Source: Thermophilibacter gallinarum
GTDB taxonomy: Bacteria > Actinomycetota > Coriobacteriia > Coriobacteriales > Atopobiaceae
NCBI RefSeq assembly: GCF_014982725.1
Contig: NZ_JADCJZ010000002.1
Span: 62,001-126,000 of the forward strand
Direction: 5' to 3'
Length of the DNA stretch: 64,000 nucleotides
The notes under the pieces are model-generated. The model was given only the letters and a program-made list of their open reading frames with translations. It ran no database searches and had not been told where the DNA came from. Below are positions 1-8,340 of the stretch, in pieces (within the stretch, counting starts at the first letter, position 1; each line of letters starts with the position of its first letter). The position numbers and the translations under genes were made by a program.

Positions 1-99
1 CTCGACGACCTCCTGGGTCTTCTCGGCACCCGTGGCCACGGCGCCCACGCCGGCGAGGAACATCTTGCGAAGGCCCTCTGTCAGGTCAAAGTCCGCCAT
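1..99 (-). CDS. Phasin-like small helical protein, N-terminal part only
   Basis: This is the first 33 codons of a minus-strand gene that runs off the left edge of the window. It starts at the ATG ending at 99, with a GAAGGG ribosome site just upstream. The visible residues (MADFDLTEGLRKMFLAGVGA, then a short stretch ending in EKTQEVVE) form an amphipathic helix. They resemble the start of the small phasin-like proteins of Firmicutes and Actinobacteria, which begin with a similar GL+K+FLAGVGA+ATGAEK pattern. The family call rests on this short motif only, and the function in this organism is unknown. Confidence 0.5.
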   Translation of the reverse strand, partial: MADFDLTEGLRKMFLAGVGAVATGAEKTQEVVE

Positions 100-215
100 G
101 TCAATCCCTTCTCCGCTTCTCCGGCGCGCAGCGCGCCCCTTCCATGCTGACCCTTCTACCCGTTCGGGCTGTGGGCGTTACCGCCGAGCGGGACGAGCGG
201 TCGGCGGGCGCGGGC

Positions 216-893
216 TCAGCGCGTGCCGAGAAGGACGTGCGCCAGCTGCTCGACCGTGTCGGCGAGCTCGCAGGCGCCGGCCTCCTCGAGCTCGCCCGGA
301 CGGGCCGCCCCGCCGTAGGTGACGCCGACGCAGGGCACGCCGCACGCCGCCGCGGCGTCCACGTCGTGGTGACGGTCTCCGACCATGACGGTCTCGTCCG
401 GCCCGACGCCGAGCTCGCGCATCGCGTGCCTGATCAGCGATACCTTGTCGCCCTCCTCGTCGCTCGTCTTCCCGAGCGCCACGTCGAAGAGGCCCGAGAT
501 CCCGTCGTCGTCGAGCGCGCGGGCGACCAGGCGCATCTGCTTGGAGGAGGCGACGGCCATGAGGCGGCCCGCGGCGCGCACGCGCTCGAGCATGTCGCGC
601 ACGCCGGGGAAGAGCGGCCACGCCTCCGCGCCTATCTCGTTGTAGATCGCACGGTACTCCGCGGTGATCTGGGCGGCCTCCTCCGGGGAGAAGCCGTACA
701 CCCACTCGTAGGCCTGCGGGAAGGGCGGGCCCACGAGGCGGGTGAGGTCGCCCATCGCCTCGTCGTCGAGGCCGTGGCGCGCGAGCACCGTCCGCGCCGT
801 GCCCGTTATGGTCGGCACCGTGTTGGCAAGGGTGCCGTCGAAGTCGAAGATCACGAGCCTTCTGCCCGCGGCGGTCGCGTCCGAAAGTGCCAT
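216..893 (-). CDS. HAD-superfamily phosphatase (phosphoglycolate phosphatase-like)
   Basis: The 225-residue protein is a HAD hydrolase with a cap domain of the beta-phosphoglucomutase/Gph class. Motif I is DFDGT at residues 17-21 (nucleophile Asp17, acid/base Asp19), motif II is Ser116 in VASSK, the motif III lysine lies in the 142-150 segment, and motif IV is GDRHHDVD at 172-179. It is cytosolic and expected to dephosphorylate a small phosphometabolite; the substrate cannot be read from sequence. I chose the ATG at 893 because a GAGGAGG ribosome site precedes it. Longer upstream codons run into the divergent promoter region. A second HAD protein is at 4571-5242. Confidence 0.85.
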   Translation of the reverse strand: MALSDATAAGRRLVIFDFDGTLANTVPTITGTARTVLARHGLDDEAMGDLTRLVGPPFPQAYEWVYGFSPEEAAQITAEYRAIYNEIGAEAWPLFPGVRDMLERVRAAGRLMAVASSKQMRLVARALDDDGISGLFDVALGKTSDEEGDKVSLIRHAMRELGVGPDETVMVGDRHHDVDAAAACGVPCVGVTYGGAARPGELEEAGACELADTVEQLAHVLLGTR

Positions 894-925
894 GCGCCCT
901 CCTCGCCGTTGCCGTGCGTGTCGCA

Positions 926-1004
926 ATGATACCGCGGGACGCGCGGGGGCGCCGCCCCGGAATCGCCGGGGCTCACGGGCCACGGCGCGCGGCTGCGGTA
1001 TCAT
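926..1004. promoter_or_regulatory. Divergent promoter pair between the HAD and DUF1015 genes
   Basis: TATCAT occurs on the minus strand at 926-931, about 33 bases ahead of the HAD start. It occurs again on the plus strand at 999-1004, 32 bases ahead of the DUF1015 start. Both are good -10 boxes at similar distances, with no clear -35. One copy of the GTCCCGGAATCG repeat family lies between them, at 953-973. Confidence 0.45.
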
Positions 1005-1035
1005 GGCTGCACGAAAGCGCGAGCGAGGAGGCCAC

Positions 1036-2310
1036 ATGCACGTCGAGCCCATCACCTGCTACCGACCCCGTCCCGAGCGGGCGCAGGAGTTCGCCGCGCC
1101 GCCCTACGACGTCTTCGACCGGTCCGGTGCCGCCGCCTACGTTGCCGCCCATCCCGGCACGTTCCTCGCCGTGGACCGTCCCGAGACCGCCTTCCCGACC
1201 GACCACGACCCCTGCGCGGACGACGTCTACGCACATGCCCACGACCTTCTCGCCGAACGCGTCGCCGACGGCACGCTGCTGCGCGACGGCACCCCCTGCT
1301 TCTACCTCTGGCGCCTGCGCGACGCCGGCCACGAGCAGACCGGCATCGTCGCGGCGTTCTCCGTCGACGACTACACCAACGGCATGATCCGCCGTCACGA
1401 GCTCACGCGCCCCGCCAAGGTGGAGGACCGCATCCGCCACATCTCCGCGACCTGTTGCCAGACGGGCCCGGTCCTTCTCGCCTACCAGGGAAACCCCGTG
1501 CTCGAGGCCCTGGTCGAGGCGGCGAAGGCCGCCGAGCCGCTCTACGACTTCAAGGACGGGTCCGGCGTCCGCCACACCGTCTGGCGCGTGGCGCGACCCG
1601 CCGCGGTGGAGTCCCTCCGCCTGATGATGGAGCACGTCGACCGCGCCTACATCGCCGACGGCCATCATCGCGCCGCCGCGGCCGAGCGCGTGTGCCGCTC
1701 CATCCGGACCGACGAGGGCGACCACTGCTCGGGCGGCGAGGCGTACAACTACTTCCTCGGGGCGCTCTTCCCGGTTGGGCAGCTGAGCGTCCGCGCCTAC
1801 GACCGCGTCGTCTCCGACACGAACGGCCTCGACGAGGCGTCCCTGGTCGAGGCCCTCTCCGCGGCGGGCCTCTCGGTCGGCGAGCGGCGCACGGAGCCCG
1901 TGGAGCCGTCCGAGCGCGGGCGCTTCGGGATGTACGCGTTCGGCGCCTGGCGCGAGCTCGCGCTCGAGGGCCCGAGGCCCGAGGGCGCGGTAGCCGGGCT
2001 GGACGTCTCCGTCCTGCAGGACCGCGTGCTCAGGCCCGTCCTGGGCGTCGACGACCCGACGGACGACCCGAGGGTCACCTACGTCGGGCGCGTCGCCGGG
2101 ACCGCGGAGCTCGAGCGCCGCGCGGGCGAGAGGGGCGTCGCGTTCTCGCTCTTCCCCACCACGACGCGGGAGCTCGTGGCCGCCGCCGACGAGGGCCTGA
2201 CCCTGCCGCCCAAGTCCACCTGGTTCGAGCCGAAGCTCCTGAGCGGGCTCTTCGTCCGTCGCGTCAACCACCGCGAGTCGATCATCGACGGGACGAGGCG
2301 CGCCCGTTAG
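1036..2310 (+). CDS. DUF1015 family protein
   Basis: The 424-residue protein belongs to the DUF1015 family. Two segments typical of that family are visible: RRHELTRPAKVEDR at 119-132 and DGHHR at 208-212, a histidine-rich motif that looks like an active or ligand-binding site. The length is normal for the family. Members often sit near serine or phosphoglycerate metabolism genes, but no reaction is established, so I do not assign one. The start is the ATG at 1036 after GAGGAGG. Forty-one bases separate it from the next gene, which has its own AGGAGG, so the two are probably co-transcribed. Confidence 0.8.
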   Translation: MHVEPITCYRPRPERAQEFAAPPYDVFDRSGAAAYVAAHPGTFLAVDRPETAFPTDHDPCADDVYAHAHDLLAERVADGTLLRDGTPCFYLWRLRDAGHEQTGIVAAFSVDDYTNGMIRRHELTRPAKVEDRIRHISATCCQTGPVLLAYQGNPVLEALVEAAKAAEPLYDFKDGSGVRHTVWRVARPAAVESLRLMMEHVDRAYIADGHHRAAAAERVCRSIRTDEGDHCSGGEAYNYFLGALFPVGQLSVRAYDRVVSDTNGLDEASLVEALSAAGLSVGERRTEPVEPSERGRFGMYAFGAWRELALEGPRPEGAVAGLDVSVLQDRVLRPVLGVDDPTDDPRVTYVGRVAGTAELERRAGERGVAFSLFPTTTRELVAAADEGLTLPPKSTWFEPKLLSGLFVRRVNHRESIIDGTRRAR

Positions 2311-2351
2311 GGGAATATAAGGGGAAGGGACAGTCGGGAGAGGAGGTGCCC

Positions 2352-4574
2352 ATGGACGAGCGGGGACGCGACGAGCAGCGCGGACGGCTCGGGAGGCTCT
2401 TCGCCGCGCTCGTGGGCACCGAGGACGCCGACGAGCGCGACGGGTCGACGGCGGCGGGCGCCGCGACGGCCGAGGCGGCCGCAGCCTCCCACCTCGACCT
2501 CGAGGCCCTCTCGAAGCGCCTTGCCAGCTCGCCGGACCCGGTGCGGGTCCTGCGGTCCTTCGTCTCCGACGTCCGCTCGAGGACCGAGACCGCCGAGGCC
2601 GGCGCCGAGCCGAGCGCCCTCGAGACCTATCTCGCCGAGCGCCTCGACGAGGCGGACCTCTCCGGGGCCGACGGCGTCTCCCTGCCGTCGCTGCGCGTGG
2701 TGCGGCCCAACACCTCCGGCCTCTTCTACCTGCGCATAGATGACGACGAGGTGACCTGGCTCGCCAAGCTCAAGGTGCTCCGCGTGGAGGCCGTCCTCAA
2801 CGCCGCGCTTCTCGCCACGCTGGGGCTCCCGGACGCCGATGCCGCGAGCCTCGAGGACCTCGTGGCCTTCGAGGGCCGTTGCGCCCGCTCGGTCGTCGCC
2901 CAGGCGGCGCGCCTCGCCGCGCGGCAGGAGAGCCCGGCGCGCGGAGAGTGGGCCGTGCGCTCCGCGATATCCGAGGCGATCGAGTCCGCGCGCCTCCCCT
3001 ACCGCCTCATGGCCCGGTTCCGCGTCAACGTCGCCGGAGGGCGGGCCGCCTTCGAGGTCGACGTCGTGCCGCCGCGCATCTGGCCTGCGACCGCCCGCGT
3101 CGACGGGCTCGGGATCGTCGCCTCAACCGCGGAGATGCGACGCCGTGCGGCGAGCGAGTACAACCTGCGCGTGGGCGTGCTTCTCGCCGCCTATGCGCTG
3201 CTCGTGGCGCCCGAGCTGGACGAGGTCTGGGTCGCCGGCGTCGAGGACAGCGGCTCGTCCCACACCTGCTACTACTCGGCCCGGCTCACGCGAGCCCTGG
3301 TCGAGGGGATGGACCTCGAGGGCCCGGTCGACCCCTGGGCCGTCATGCGGGAGGCGGGAGTCGCCCTCGACGGGGACGACCGCGTCCTCGCGCCCGTTAC
3401 CCAGGGCTTCACGCTGGACGACGAGCTCCTGTGCCCCGCCCGTCGATGGGACCCGGTCGAGCTCTCGGAGGAGCGACTCGGCCCGGCCCTGGCGCACGAG
3501 CTCGGCGGCGAGCTCAGGCGCGACCTCGGCATAGACGAGGCGGCCGCGCGCAGACGTGCGGCGGACGAGCTCGTCCGGCAGCTGGGGACCTCCACCTCGC
3601 AGAACGTGAGCGCGCTTCTCGCCGTGGGCGGCGAGGGGGCGCCCGAGGACGTGCGCCTCGCAGCGCGGCGCTGCGTGGAGGCCCTGATAGACGGAACGCT
3701 CGACGACGACCCGCTCGCGATCGTGGAGTCGTTCGTGGGGGGCGGCGCGCTCGAGCGCGGCGTCGACGAGGCGCGGGCTGCCTTCCTCTCGCACGACATC
3801 GAGACCGCCGAGAAGAGCGCCCGCTCCGCGCTCTCCCCCGTCGACGACGCCGGCGCCTTCGCCGACGCGCCCGGCGTCGCCTGGAGGACGTTCGGCACCT
3901 ATGCGGACCGCGTGCTCTACAACCGCCTCGCGGGCGGGCGGGACCTCCGCGCCCGGCTCGCGCCGGACGCCTACCTCGAGGGTCATCTGATCGTCTCCGC
4001 CTGCGCGCTCGCCCGCGGGGACATGGGCGAGGCGCTCGCGCACGCCCGACTCGCGTGCGAGGTCGCGCCCCTCTCCACGCAGGCGAGCCTGCACCTGTCG
4101 CAGTGCCTCGAGGCGAGCGGGGACGCCGCGGCGGCGGCCGACGAGCTCCGGCGCCTGCTCTCCCTCGCGCACGACGGCGAGACGATCGGCCTTGCGTACC
4201 TGCGGATGTCCCAGCTGCAGTGGCAGCAGGGCAACGTGCTCGCCACCCAGGCGTGCTACCAGCTCGCGTGCGCGCGGCTCGGGGCACCCGTGCTGGTGGC
4301 GGGGCTCGCCGTGGTCGCCCTCATCGGACGGGTCGGGGACGCTTCCGGCTCCTCCCTCACGGAGGACCAGGTCAGGAGCGCCCTCGTGGCCGAGGACATC
4401 CCGCTCGCCCCCACCGAGGAGGTGGGCACGGTGCTGCTGGAGGCGTCCGGCGCCGCCATCGACGCGGAGCTCTTCGGCGTGGGGCGCGACCTCGTGCGCG
4501 CTCTCTGCTCGGTGCTGCGCGACGACGTGGTGCTGGGTGTCTACCGCTCGATCGAGGACGAGCCCGACCGATGA
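2352..4574 (+). CDS. Uncharacterised 740-residue protein with TPR-like C-terminus
   Basis: I do not recognise this family. The acidic, Ala-rich N-terminal 60 residues look disordered, followed by a mixed alpha/beta region. Residues about 540-690 form paired helices rich in Ala and Leu, such as the segment starting at LIVSACALARGDMGEALAHA, which look like tetratricopeptide repeats. No signal peptide or clear membrane segment is seen, so it is probably cytosolic. It starts at the ATG at 2352 after AGGAGG and overlaps the following HAD gene by four bases (ATGA), which implies translational coupling. The context suggests a small operon with DUF1015 and HAD proteins. Confidence 0.6.
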   Translation: MDERGRDEQRGRLGRLFAALVGTEDADERDGSTAAGAATAEAAAASHLDLEALSKRLASSPDPVRVLRSFVSDVRSRTETAEAGAEPSALETYLAERLDEADLSGADGVSLPSLRVVRPNTSGLFYLRIDDDEVTWLAKLKVLRVEAVLNAALLATLGLPDADAASLEDLVAFEGRCARSVVAQAARLAARQESPARGEWAVRSAISEAIESARLPYRLMARFRVNVAGGRAAFEVDVVPPRIWPATARVDGLGIVASTAEMRRRAASEYNLRVGVLLAAYALLVAPELDEVWVAGVEDSGSSHTCYYSARLTRALVEGMDLEGPVDPWAVMREAGVALDGDDRVLAPVTQGFTLDDELLCPARRWDPVELSEERLGPALAHELGGELRRDLGIDEAAARRRAADELVRQLGTSTSQNVSALLAVGGEGAPEDVRLAARRCVEALIDGTLDDDPLAIVESFVGGGALERGVDEARAAFLSHDIETAEKSARSALSPVDDAGAFADAPGVAWRTFGTYADRVLYNRLAGGRDLRARLAPDAYLEGHLIVSACALARGDMGEALAHARLACEVAPLSTQASLHLSQCLEASGDAAAAADELRRLLSLAHDGETIGLAYLRMSQLQWQQGNVLATQACYQLACARLGAPVLVAGLAVVALIGRVGDASGSSLTEDQVRSALVAEDIPLAPTEEVGTVLLEASGAAIDAELFGVGRDLVRALCSVLRDDVVLGVYRSIEDEPDR

Positions 4575-5242
4575 GCGACCCGCGGCAGGTGAGCCTCTGG
4601 CCGCCGTCCTTCTCGACGGCGATCTTCGACTTCGACGGGACGCTGGCGGACACCTGGTCGCTCTGGCGGCAGGTCGACGAGATCTTCTTCTCCTCGCGCG
4701 GGCTTCCCTTCGACGAGGACGCCTCGACCACGCTCGCCACGCTCGGCTTCGCCGCGGGCGCGCAGTGGTGCGTGGAGCGCTACCGCCTGCGCGACGAGGT
4801 GGCCGACATCGTTGACGAGTGGAACCGCCTGGGGGCGGCGCTCTACGAGAGCGAGGTCCGCCTGCGGCCGGGCGCTGAGGCGTATGTGCGCGCGCTCCGG
4901 TCGCGCGGGGTGCGCGTGGGCCTCGCCACCACCAACGACCCGCACGTCCTCGGCGCGATGCGTCACGTGGACGTGGGCGGGCTCTTCGACGAGGTGGTCT
5001 GCGGGCGCGAGGTCGCGCGCGGCAAGGACCACCCGGACATCTACCTCGAGGCCGCCCGACGGATGGGCGCGGACCCCGCGGACTGCGTCGTGTTCGAGGA
5101 CATCCTGCCCGGCACGCTCTCCGCGGCGCGGGCGGGCATGACCACGGTCGCCGTGGCCAGCAGCGACCCGCGCCAGCCCGCCTCGGAGCTGCGCCGCGCC
5201 GCGGACCGCTGGATCGTGGGCTGGGAGGGCCTTCTCGGCTGA
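4571..5242 (+). CDS. HAD-superfamily hydrolase, beta-phosphoglucomutase-like
   Basis: The 223-residue protein is a cytosolic HAD hydrolase with a helical cap. The nucleophile motif DFDGT is at about residues 20-24, motif II is ATTND near 118-122, a lysine lies in ARGKDHPD, and the motif IV acidic cluster is VFEDILPGTL. The C-terminal VFED-(x)5-A-(x)2-AGM pattern is typical of beta-phosphoglucomutase-like phosphatases. The substrate is unknown. The start codon overlaps the stop of the upstream TPR-like gene, so expression is probably coupled to it. It is not closely similar to the HAD protein at 216-893. Confidence 0.8.
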   Translation: MSDPRQVSLWPPSFSTAIFDFDGTLADTWSLWRQVDEIFFSSRGLPFDEDASTTLATLGFAAGAQWCVERYRLRDEVADIVDEWNRLGAALYESEVRLRPGAEAYVRALRSRGVRVGLATTNDPHVLGAMRHVDVGGLFDEVVCGREVARGKDHPDIYLEAARRMGADPADCVVFEDILPGTLSAARAGMTTVAVASSDPRQPASELRRAADRWIVGWEGLLG

Positions 5243-5254
5243 CCGCTCCTGGGC

Positions 5255-5311
5255 GACGGGTTTTACGGTTTGCGACCGTTCTTCTCGCCCCGCGGGCCGT
5301 AAAAACCCGTC
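5255..5311. terminator. Inverted repeat / terminator-like hairpin
   Basis: The arms GACGGGTTTTACGG (5255-5268) and CCGTAAAAACCCGTC (5297-5311) pair over about 14 bp with one bulged base. The loop holds a GTTCTTCTCGCC copy. The run of T or A inside the stem makes it a plausible bidirectional terminator for the 1036-5242 operon, though no long U-tract follows. Confidence 0.5.
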
Positions 5312-5410
5312 ACTCGCCCGGGGCGCCGGCAGGAGACGACCCCACCGCAAAAGCCTTTTGACAGACAGCCGGGCGCCGCTGTGGCATGCTTGGCGTCGAG
5401 AGGAGGCCCC

Positions 5411-5983
5411 ATGACCGGACTCGACAAGGAGACGATCGGCCGGCGCGTGGCCGAGCTGCGCGATGGGCGCGGCTGGAGCCAGGAGGCGCTGGCCGAGCGC
5501 CTGCACGTCACAAGACAGACCGTCAGCAACTGGGAGCGGGGCAAGACGCTCGTGGACGTCCAGAGTCTGGCGGCGATGGCGGACGAGCTGGGGTGCCCGC
5601 TGTCGGAGCTGCTGGGCGAGGAGCAGGTGCGGGCGGCTCGGCAGGGCACCGAGGCGGCGCGGCGCGAGCTCGCGATTGTCTACGTCGTGCTGGCCCTGCT
5701 CTGGGTCCCCGCCATCGCGCTCGACCTCACCGAGCGCATGAGCGGCACGAACCTCCTCTGGGTCTGGTGCGCGCTGCTCGTCGTGTGCGCCCCGCTCGCC
5801 TGGCGGGCGTGGCGGCTCGAGCGCGACTACGACCTGCGCGTGACCCGCGAGGTGGCGCGCTTCATCGAGACCGGGGAGCTGCCCGCGGGCGACGAGCGCC
5901 CCAAGGGCCATCGCGTGCTCGGGCTCGTCGGCGTCGTCGTGATCTTCCTCCTCGTGGACGCGCTGCTGGACGTGTTCTTCTGA
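5411..5983 (+). CDS. XRE-family regulator with C-terminal membrane segments
   Basis: The 190-residue protein has an N-terminal Cro/C1 helix-turn-helix (residues 8-62, core QEALAERLHVTRQTVSNWER). Three hydrophobic stretches follow, at about 86-105, 114-131 and 168-186. The HTH plus membrane-tail layout is common in Firmicutes and Actinobacteria, where such proteins are thought to sense membrane or cell-wall state. The ligand here is unknown. The start is ATG 5411 after a perfect AGGAGG at 5401-5406. A TTGACA is present at 5358-5363, but I see no well-spaced -10 partner. Confidence 0.8.
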   Translation: MTGLDKETIGRRVAELRDGRGWSQEALAERLHVTRQTVSNWERGKTLVDVQSLAAMADELGCPLSELLGEEQVRAARQGTEAARRELAIVYVVLALLWVPAIALDLTERMSGTNLLWVWCALLVVCAPLAWRAWRLERDYDLRVTREVARFIETGELPAGDERPKGHRVLGLVGVVVIFLLVDALLDVFF

Positions 5984-6003
5984 GCCCCGGGACGCGGCCG
6001 CGC

Positions 6004-6009
6004 TACAAT
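6004..6009 (+). promoter_or_regulatory. -10 box TACAAT; probable leaderless transcript
   Basis: TACAAT ends six bases before the ATG at 6016, so transcription would begin at or within a base or two of the start codon. No Shine-Dalgarno-like sequence lies between the box and the ATG. Confidence 0.5.
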
Positions 6010-6015
6010 GCGCCC

Positions 6016-6684
6016 ATGACGAGAAGAACCACAACCAGGACCCTGTTCGCGGGCGGGCCGGGCGGCGTCCCCGTCGAGGTGGAGCGCAAGCGCGTTCGGC
6101 GGCTCAACCTGCGGGTGCGCGCGGACGGCTCGGCGCACCTGTCCGTCCCCGCGCGCTGCCCGCTCTCCGAGGCTCAGCGCTTCCTGGACGCGCACGAGAC
6201 CTGGCTGCGCAAGCACGTCCGACGCCGGGAGGAACGCGCCGACGTGCCCGACGACGGGCTCGTCCCGCTCTGGGGCGCGCTCGTGCCGCTGCCCGCCGGG
6301 ACCGCCCCCGACGAGCTCTACCGCACCGAGCTGGCGGCGAGGCTGCCCGAGGTCGCCGCGCGCATGGAGGCCGCGCTCGGCGTGCGCGCCGCCGGCTGGC
6401 AGCTGCGCGCCATGTCCACGCGCTGGGGCTCGTGCACGCCCAGGACCGCGCGCATCCGCGTCAACGTGCGCGTCGCCGCCTACCCGCCCACCTGCCTGGA
6501 CTATGTCGTCGCACACGAGCTCACGCACCTCTTGGAGCCGAGCCACGACGAGCGGTTCCATGCCCTTCTCGCCGGCGCGTACCCGGACGAGCGTGCCGCC
6601 CGCGCCCTGCTGCGCCGCCCCGCGCGCGCCGTCGCCGACGATTCGTCGCCGACCGTTAACGTCGACGAAACAATCTCTGGGTAA
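6016..6684 (+). CDS. YgjP/SprT-like zinc metallopeptidase (M48-like, DUF45)
   Basis: The 222-residue protein has the RWGSC signature of the YgjP/DUF45 family at 136-140. Its zinc-binding helix is HELTH at 167-171 (two His ligands and the catalytic Glu), with His177 in SHDERF as the probable third ligand. It should be a cytosolic zinc-dependent peptidase-like enzyme of unknown target. I chose the ATG at 6016 because a -10 box lies directly before it and the family's conserved core begins soon after. Upstream in-frame codons overlap the preceding gene. The C-terminal 25 residues are polar and probably disordered. Confidence 0.8.
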   Translation: MTRRTTTRTLFAGGPGGVPVEVERKRVRRLNLRVRADGSAHLSVPARCPLSEAQRFLDAHETWLRKHVRRREERADVPDDGLVPLWGALVPLPAGTAPDELYRTELAARLPEVAARMEAALGVRAAGWQLRAMSTRWGSCTPRTARIRVNVRVAAYPPTCLDYVVAHELTHLLEPSHDERFHALLAGAYPDERAARALLRRPARAVADDSSPTVNVDETISG

Positions 6685-6718
6685 GCTGCCCTCAATCGTC
6701 TCCGAAAGGATGCCGTCA

Positions 6719-6814
6719 ATGTCCCGTCTCGCGTACATCGCTCTTCTCGGCGCTCCGGCCGTGGCCGGCGCTGGCGCGTGGTGGTGGACAAGGACGACTC
6801 CCCTCTCGGACTGA
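6719..6814 (+). CDS. Trp-rich leader peptide of trpB2 (31 residues)
   Basis: This small ORF starts at ATG 6719 with GAAAGGA eight bases upstream. It encodes a 31-residue hydrophobic peptide containing three consecutive tryptophans at positions 21-23 (TGG TGG TGG, 6779-6787) shortly before its stop. A strong intrinsic terminator follows 21 bases after the stop, and trpB2 begins 37 bases after the terminator's U-run. This is the classical layout of ribosome-mediated transcription attenuation. When charged tRNA-Trp is short, the ribosome would stall on the Trp codons and the terminator would not form. The mechanism is inferred; the codons and hairpin are seen directly. Confidence 0.75.
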   Translation: MSRLAYIALLGAPAVAGAGAWWWTRTTPLSD

Positions 6815-6835
6815 CGAGGCCACTCACGCATACAT

Positions 6836-6869
6836 AAGGGCCCTCGGACTCAGTTCCGGGGGCCCTTTT
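6836..6869 (+). terminator. Attenuator terminator upstream of trpB2
   Basis: A 13-bp stem (6836-6848 with 6855-6867, one G-T wobble, six-base loop CTCAGT) ends in TTTT. The 5' arm contains GGGCCC, and GAGGCC at 6816-6821 could pair with it as an antiterminator. The octamer CTCGGACT occurs both in the leader coding end and in the terminator arm, which could allow alternative folds. Confidence 0.8.
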
Positions 6870-6906
6870 CTTGTGCGCGAAGAACCGACTGCGAAAGGAG
6901 CGCGTC

Positions 6907-8292
6907 ATGACCGGCACCACCCCCTACCGCACCTACCTCAGCGAGCAGCAGATCCCGACCGCCTGGTACAACCTGCGCGCCGACATGCCCGAGAAGCCCG
7001 AGCCCATGCGCCTGCCAAACGGCGCCGTTGCCACCCACACCGACCTCACGCCCGTCTTTGCCGACGCCCTCATCGACCAGGAGCTCGACGACGACACCGC
7101 CTACTTCGAGATCCCCGAGCCCGTGCGTGAGATGTACAAGGTCTACCGCCCGAGCCCGCTGTGCCGCGCGTACAACCTCGAGCGCGCGCTCGGCACGCCC
7201 GCGCACATCTACTACAAGTTCGAGGGCAACAACACGAGCGGCTCGCACAAGCTCAACTCCGCTCTCGCGCAGGCCTACTACGCCGCCGCGCAGGGCCTGA
7301 CCAACATCACCACCGAGACGGGCGCCGGCCAGTGGGGCACCGCGCTCGCCGAGGCCGCGGCGCACTACGGCCTCGACCTCGACGTCTTCATGGTCAAGTG
7401 CTCCTACGAGCAGAAGCCGTTCCGCCGCAACATCATGGAGACCTTTGGCGCGACGGTGACACCGTCGCCCAGCACGACCACCGAGGCCGGTCGCAAGATC
7501 CTGGCCGCCCACCCCGACTCCTCCGGGTCGCTCGGCACCGCCATCTCCGAGGCCGTGGAGCGCGCGCTCCACGTGCCCGAGAACCGCGGCCGCTACCAGC
7601 TGGGCAGCGTCCTCAACCAGGTGGTGCTGCACCAGAGCGTGATCGGCCTCGAGAGCTACGAGGCCCTGCGCGTGATCGGCGAGTACCCCGACATCGTGAT
7701 CGGCTGCGCGGGCGGCGGCTCCAACCTCGGCGGACTGATCGCCCCGTTCATGCGCGACAAGCTGTGCGGCGAGCGCCCTGACACGCGCTTCATCGCGGTG
7801 GAGCCCGCGAGCTGCCCCTCGCTCACGCGCGGCCGCTACGCCTACGACTTCGCGGACACGGGCCAGACCTGCCCGCTGTGCAAGATGTACACGCTCGGCA
7901 ACGGCTTCATCCCCAGCTCCGACCACGCGGGCGGACTGCGCTACCACGGCATGAGCCCAATCGTCTCCAAGCTCAAGCACGACGGCTACCTCGAGGCGGT
8001 GGCGGTGCGCCAGACCGACGTCTTCGAGGCGGGCGAGAAGTTCGCCAAGCTGGAGACCATCCTTCCCGCGCCCGAGAGCTCTCACGCGATCCTCGCCGCC
8101 ATTCGCGAGGCCGAGAAGTGCCGCGAGACGGGCGAGGCCAAGACCATCCTCTTCGGCCTCACGGGCACCGGCTACTTCGACATGGTCGCCTACGACAAGT
8201 ACAACCGCGGTGAGATGAGCGACCACGTGCCATCCGACGAGGAGCTCGAGGCGGGTTTCGCCACGATCCCGAGCATCCCGGGGGTCCAGTAG
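6907..8292 (+). CDS. trpB2: TrpB2-type tryptophan synthase beta subunit
   Basis: The 461-residue PLP enzyme matches the TrpB2 (TrpB-like) family rather than classical TrpB. The PLP lysine is Lys115 in SGSHKLNS, the catalytic glutamate region is TETGAGQWG at 136-144, and the phosphate-binding loop is CAGGGSN at 267-273. It would condense serine with indole to make tryptophan. No trpA or other trp genes are nearby, so indole salvage or a stand-alone role is likely. The start is ATG 6907 after GAAAGGAG. Expression is probably controlled by the leader peptide and attenuator directly upstream. It is convergent with cstA. Confidence 0.88.
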   Translation: MTGTTPYRTYLSEQQIPTAWYNLRADMPEKPEPMRLPNGAVATHTDLTPVFADALIDQELDDDTAYFEIPEPVREMYKVYRPSPLCRAYNLERALGTPAHIYYKFEGNNTSGSHKLNSALAQAYYAAAQGLTNITTETGAGQWGTALAEAAAHYGLDLDVFMVKCSYEQKPFRRNIMETFGATVTPSPSTTTEAGRKILAAHPDSSGSLGTAISEAVERALHVPENRGRYQLGSVLNQVVLHQSVIGLESYEALRVIGEYPDIVIGCAGGGSNLGGLIAPFMRDKLCGERPDTRFIAVEPASCPSLTRGRYAYDFADTGQTCPLCKMYTLGNGFIPSSDHAGGLRYHGMSPIVSKLKHDGYLEAVAVRQTDVFEAGEKFAKLETILPAPESSHAILAAIREAEKCRETGEAKTILFGLTGTGYFDMVAYDKYNRGEMSDHVPSDEELEAGFATIPSIPGVQ

Positions 8293-8299
8293 CGAGAAC

Positions 8300-8330
8300 G
8301 GGCGGGACGAGCCGTCGACTCGCCCCGCCC
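8300..8330 (+). terminator. Hairpin after trpB2
   Basis: GGGCGGGACGAG (from 8300) can pair with CTCGCCCCGCCC (ending 8330) around a short loop, with one bulge. It lies eight bases after the trpB2 stop. The downstream sequence has no U-run, so termination here is plausible but not certain. Confidence 0.45.
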
Positions 8331-8340
8331 TCGTGCACTT

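Noticed and set aside
1455-2351. Upstream extension of the 2352 gene to 1455.
   Set aside because: The extra 299 residues are an Arg-rich shadow of the DUF1015 gene. ATG 2352 has a proper ribosome site.
5358-5363. TTGACA as the -35 of the XRE/membrane regulator gene.
   Set aside because: No acceptable -10 lies 16-18 bases downstream.
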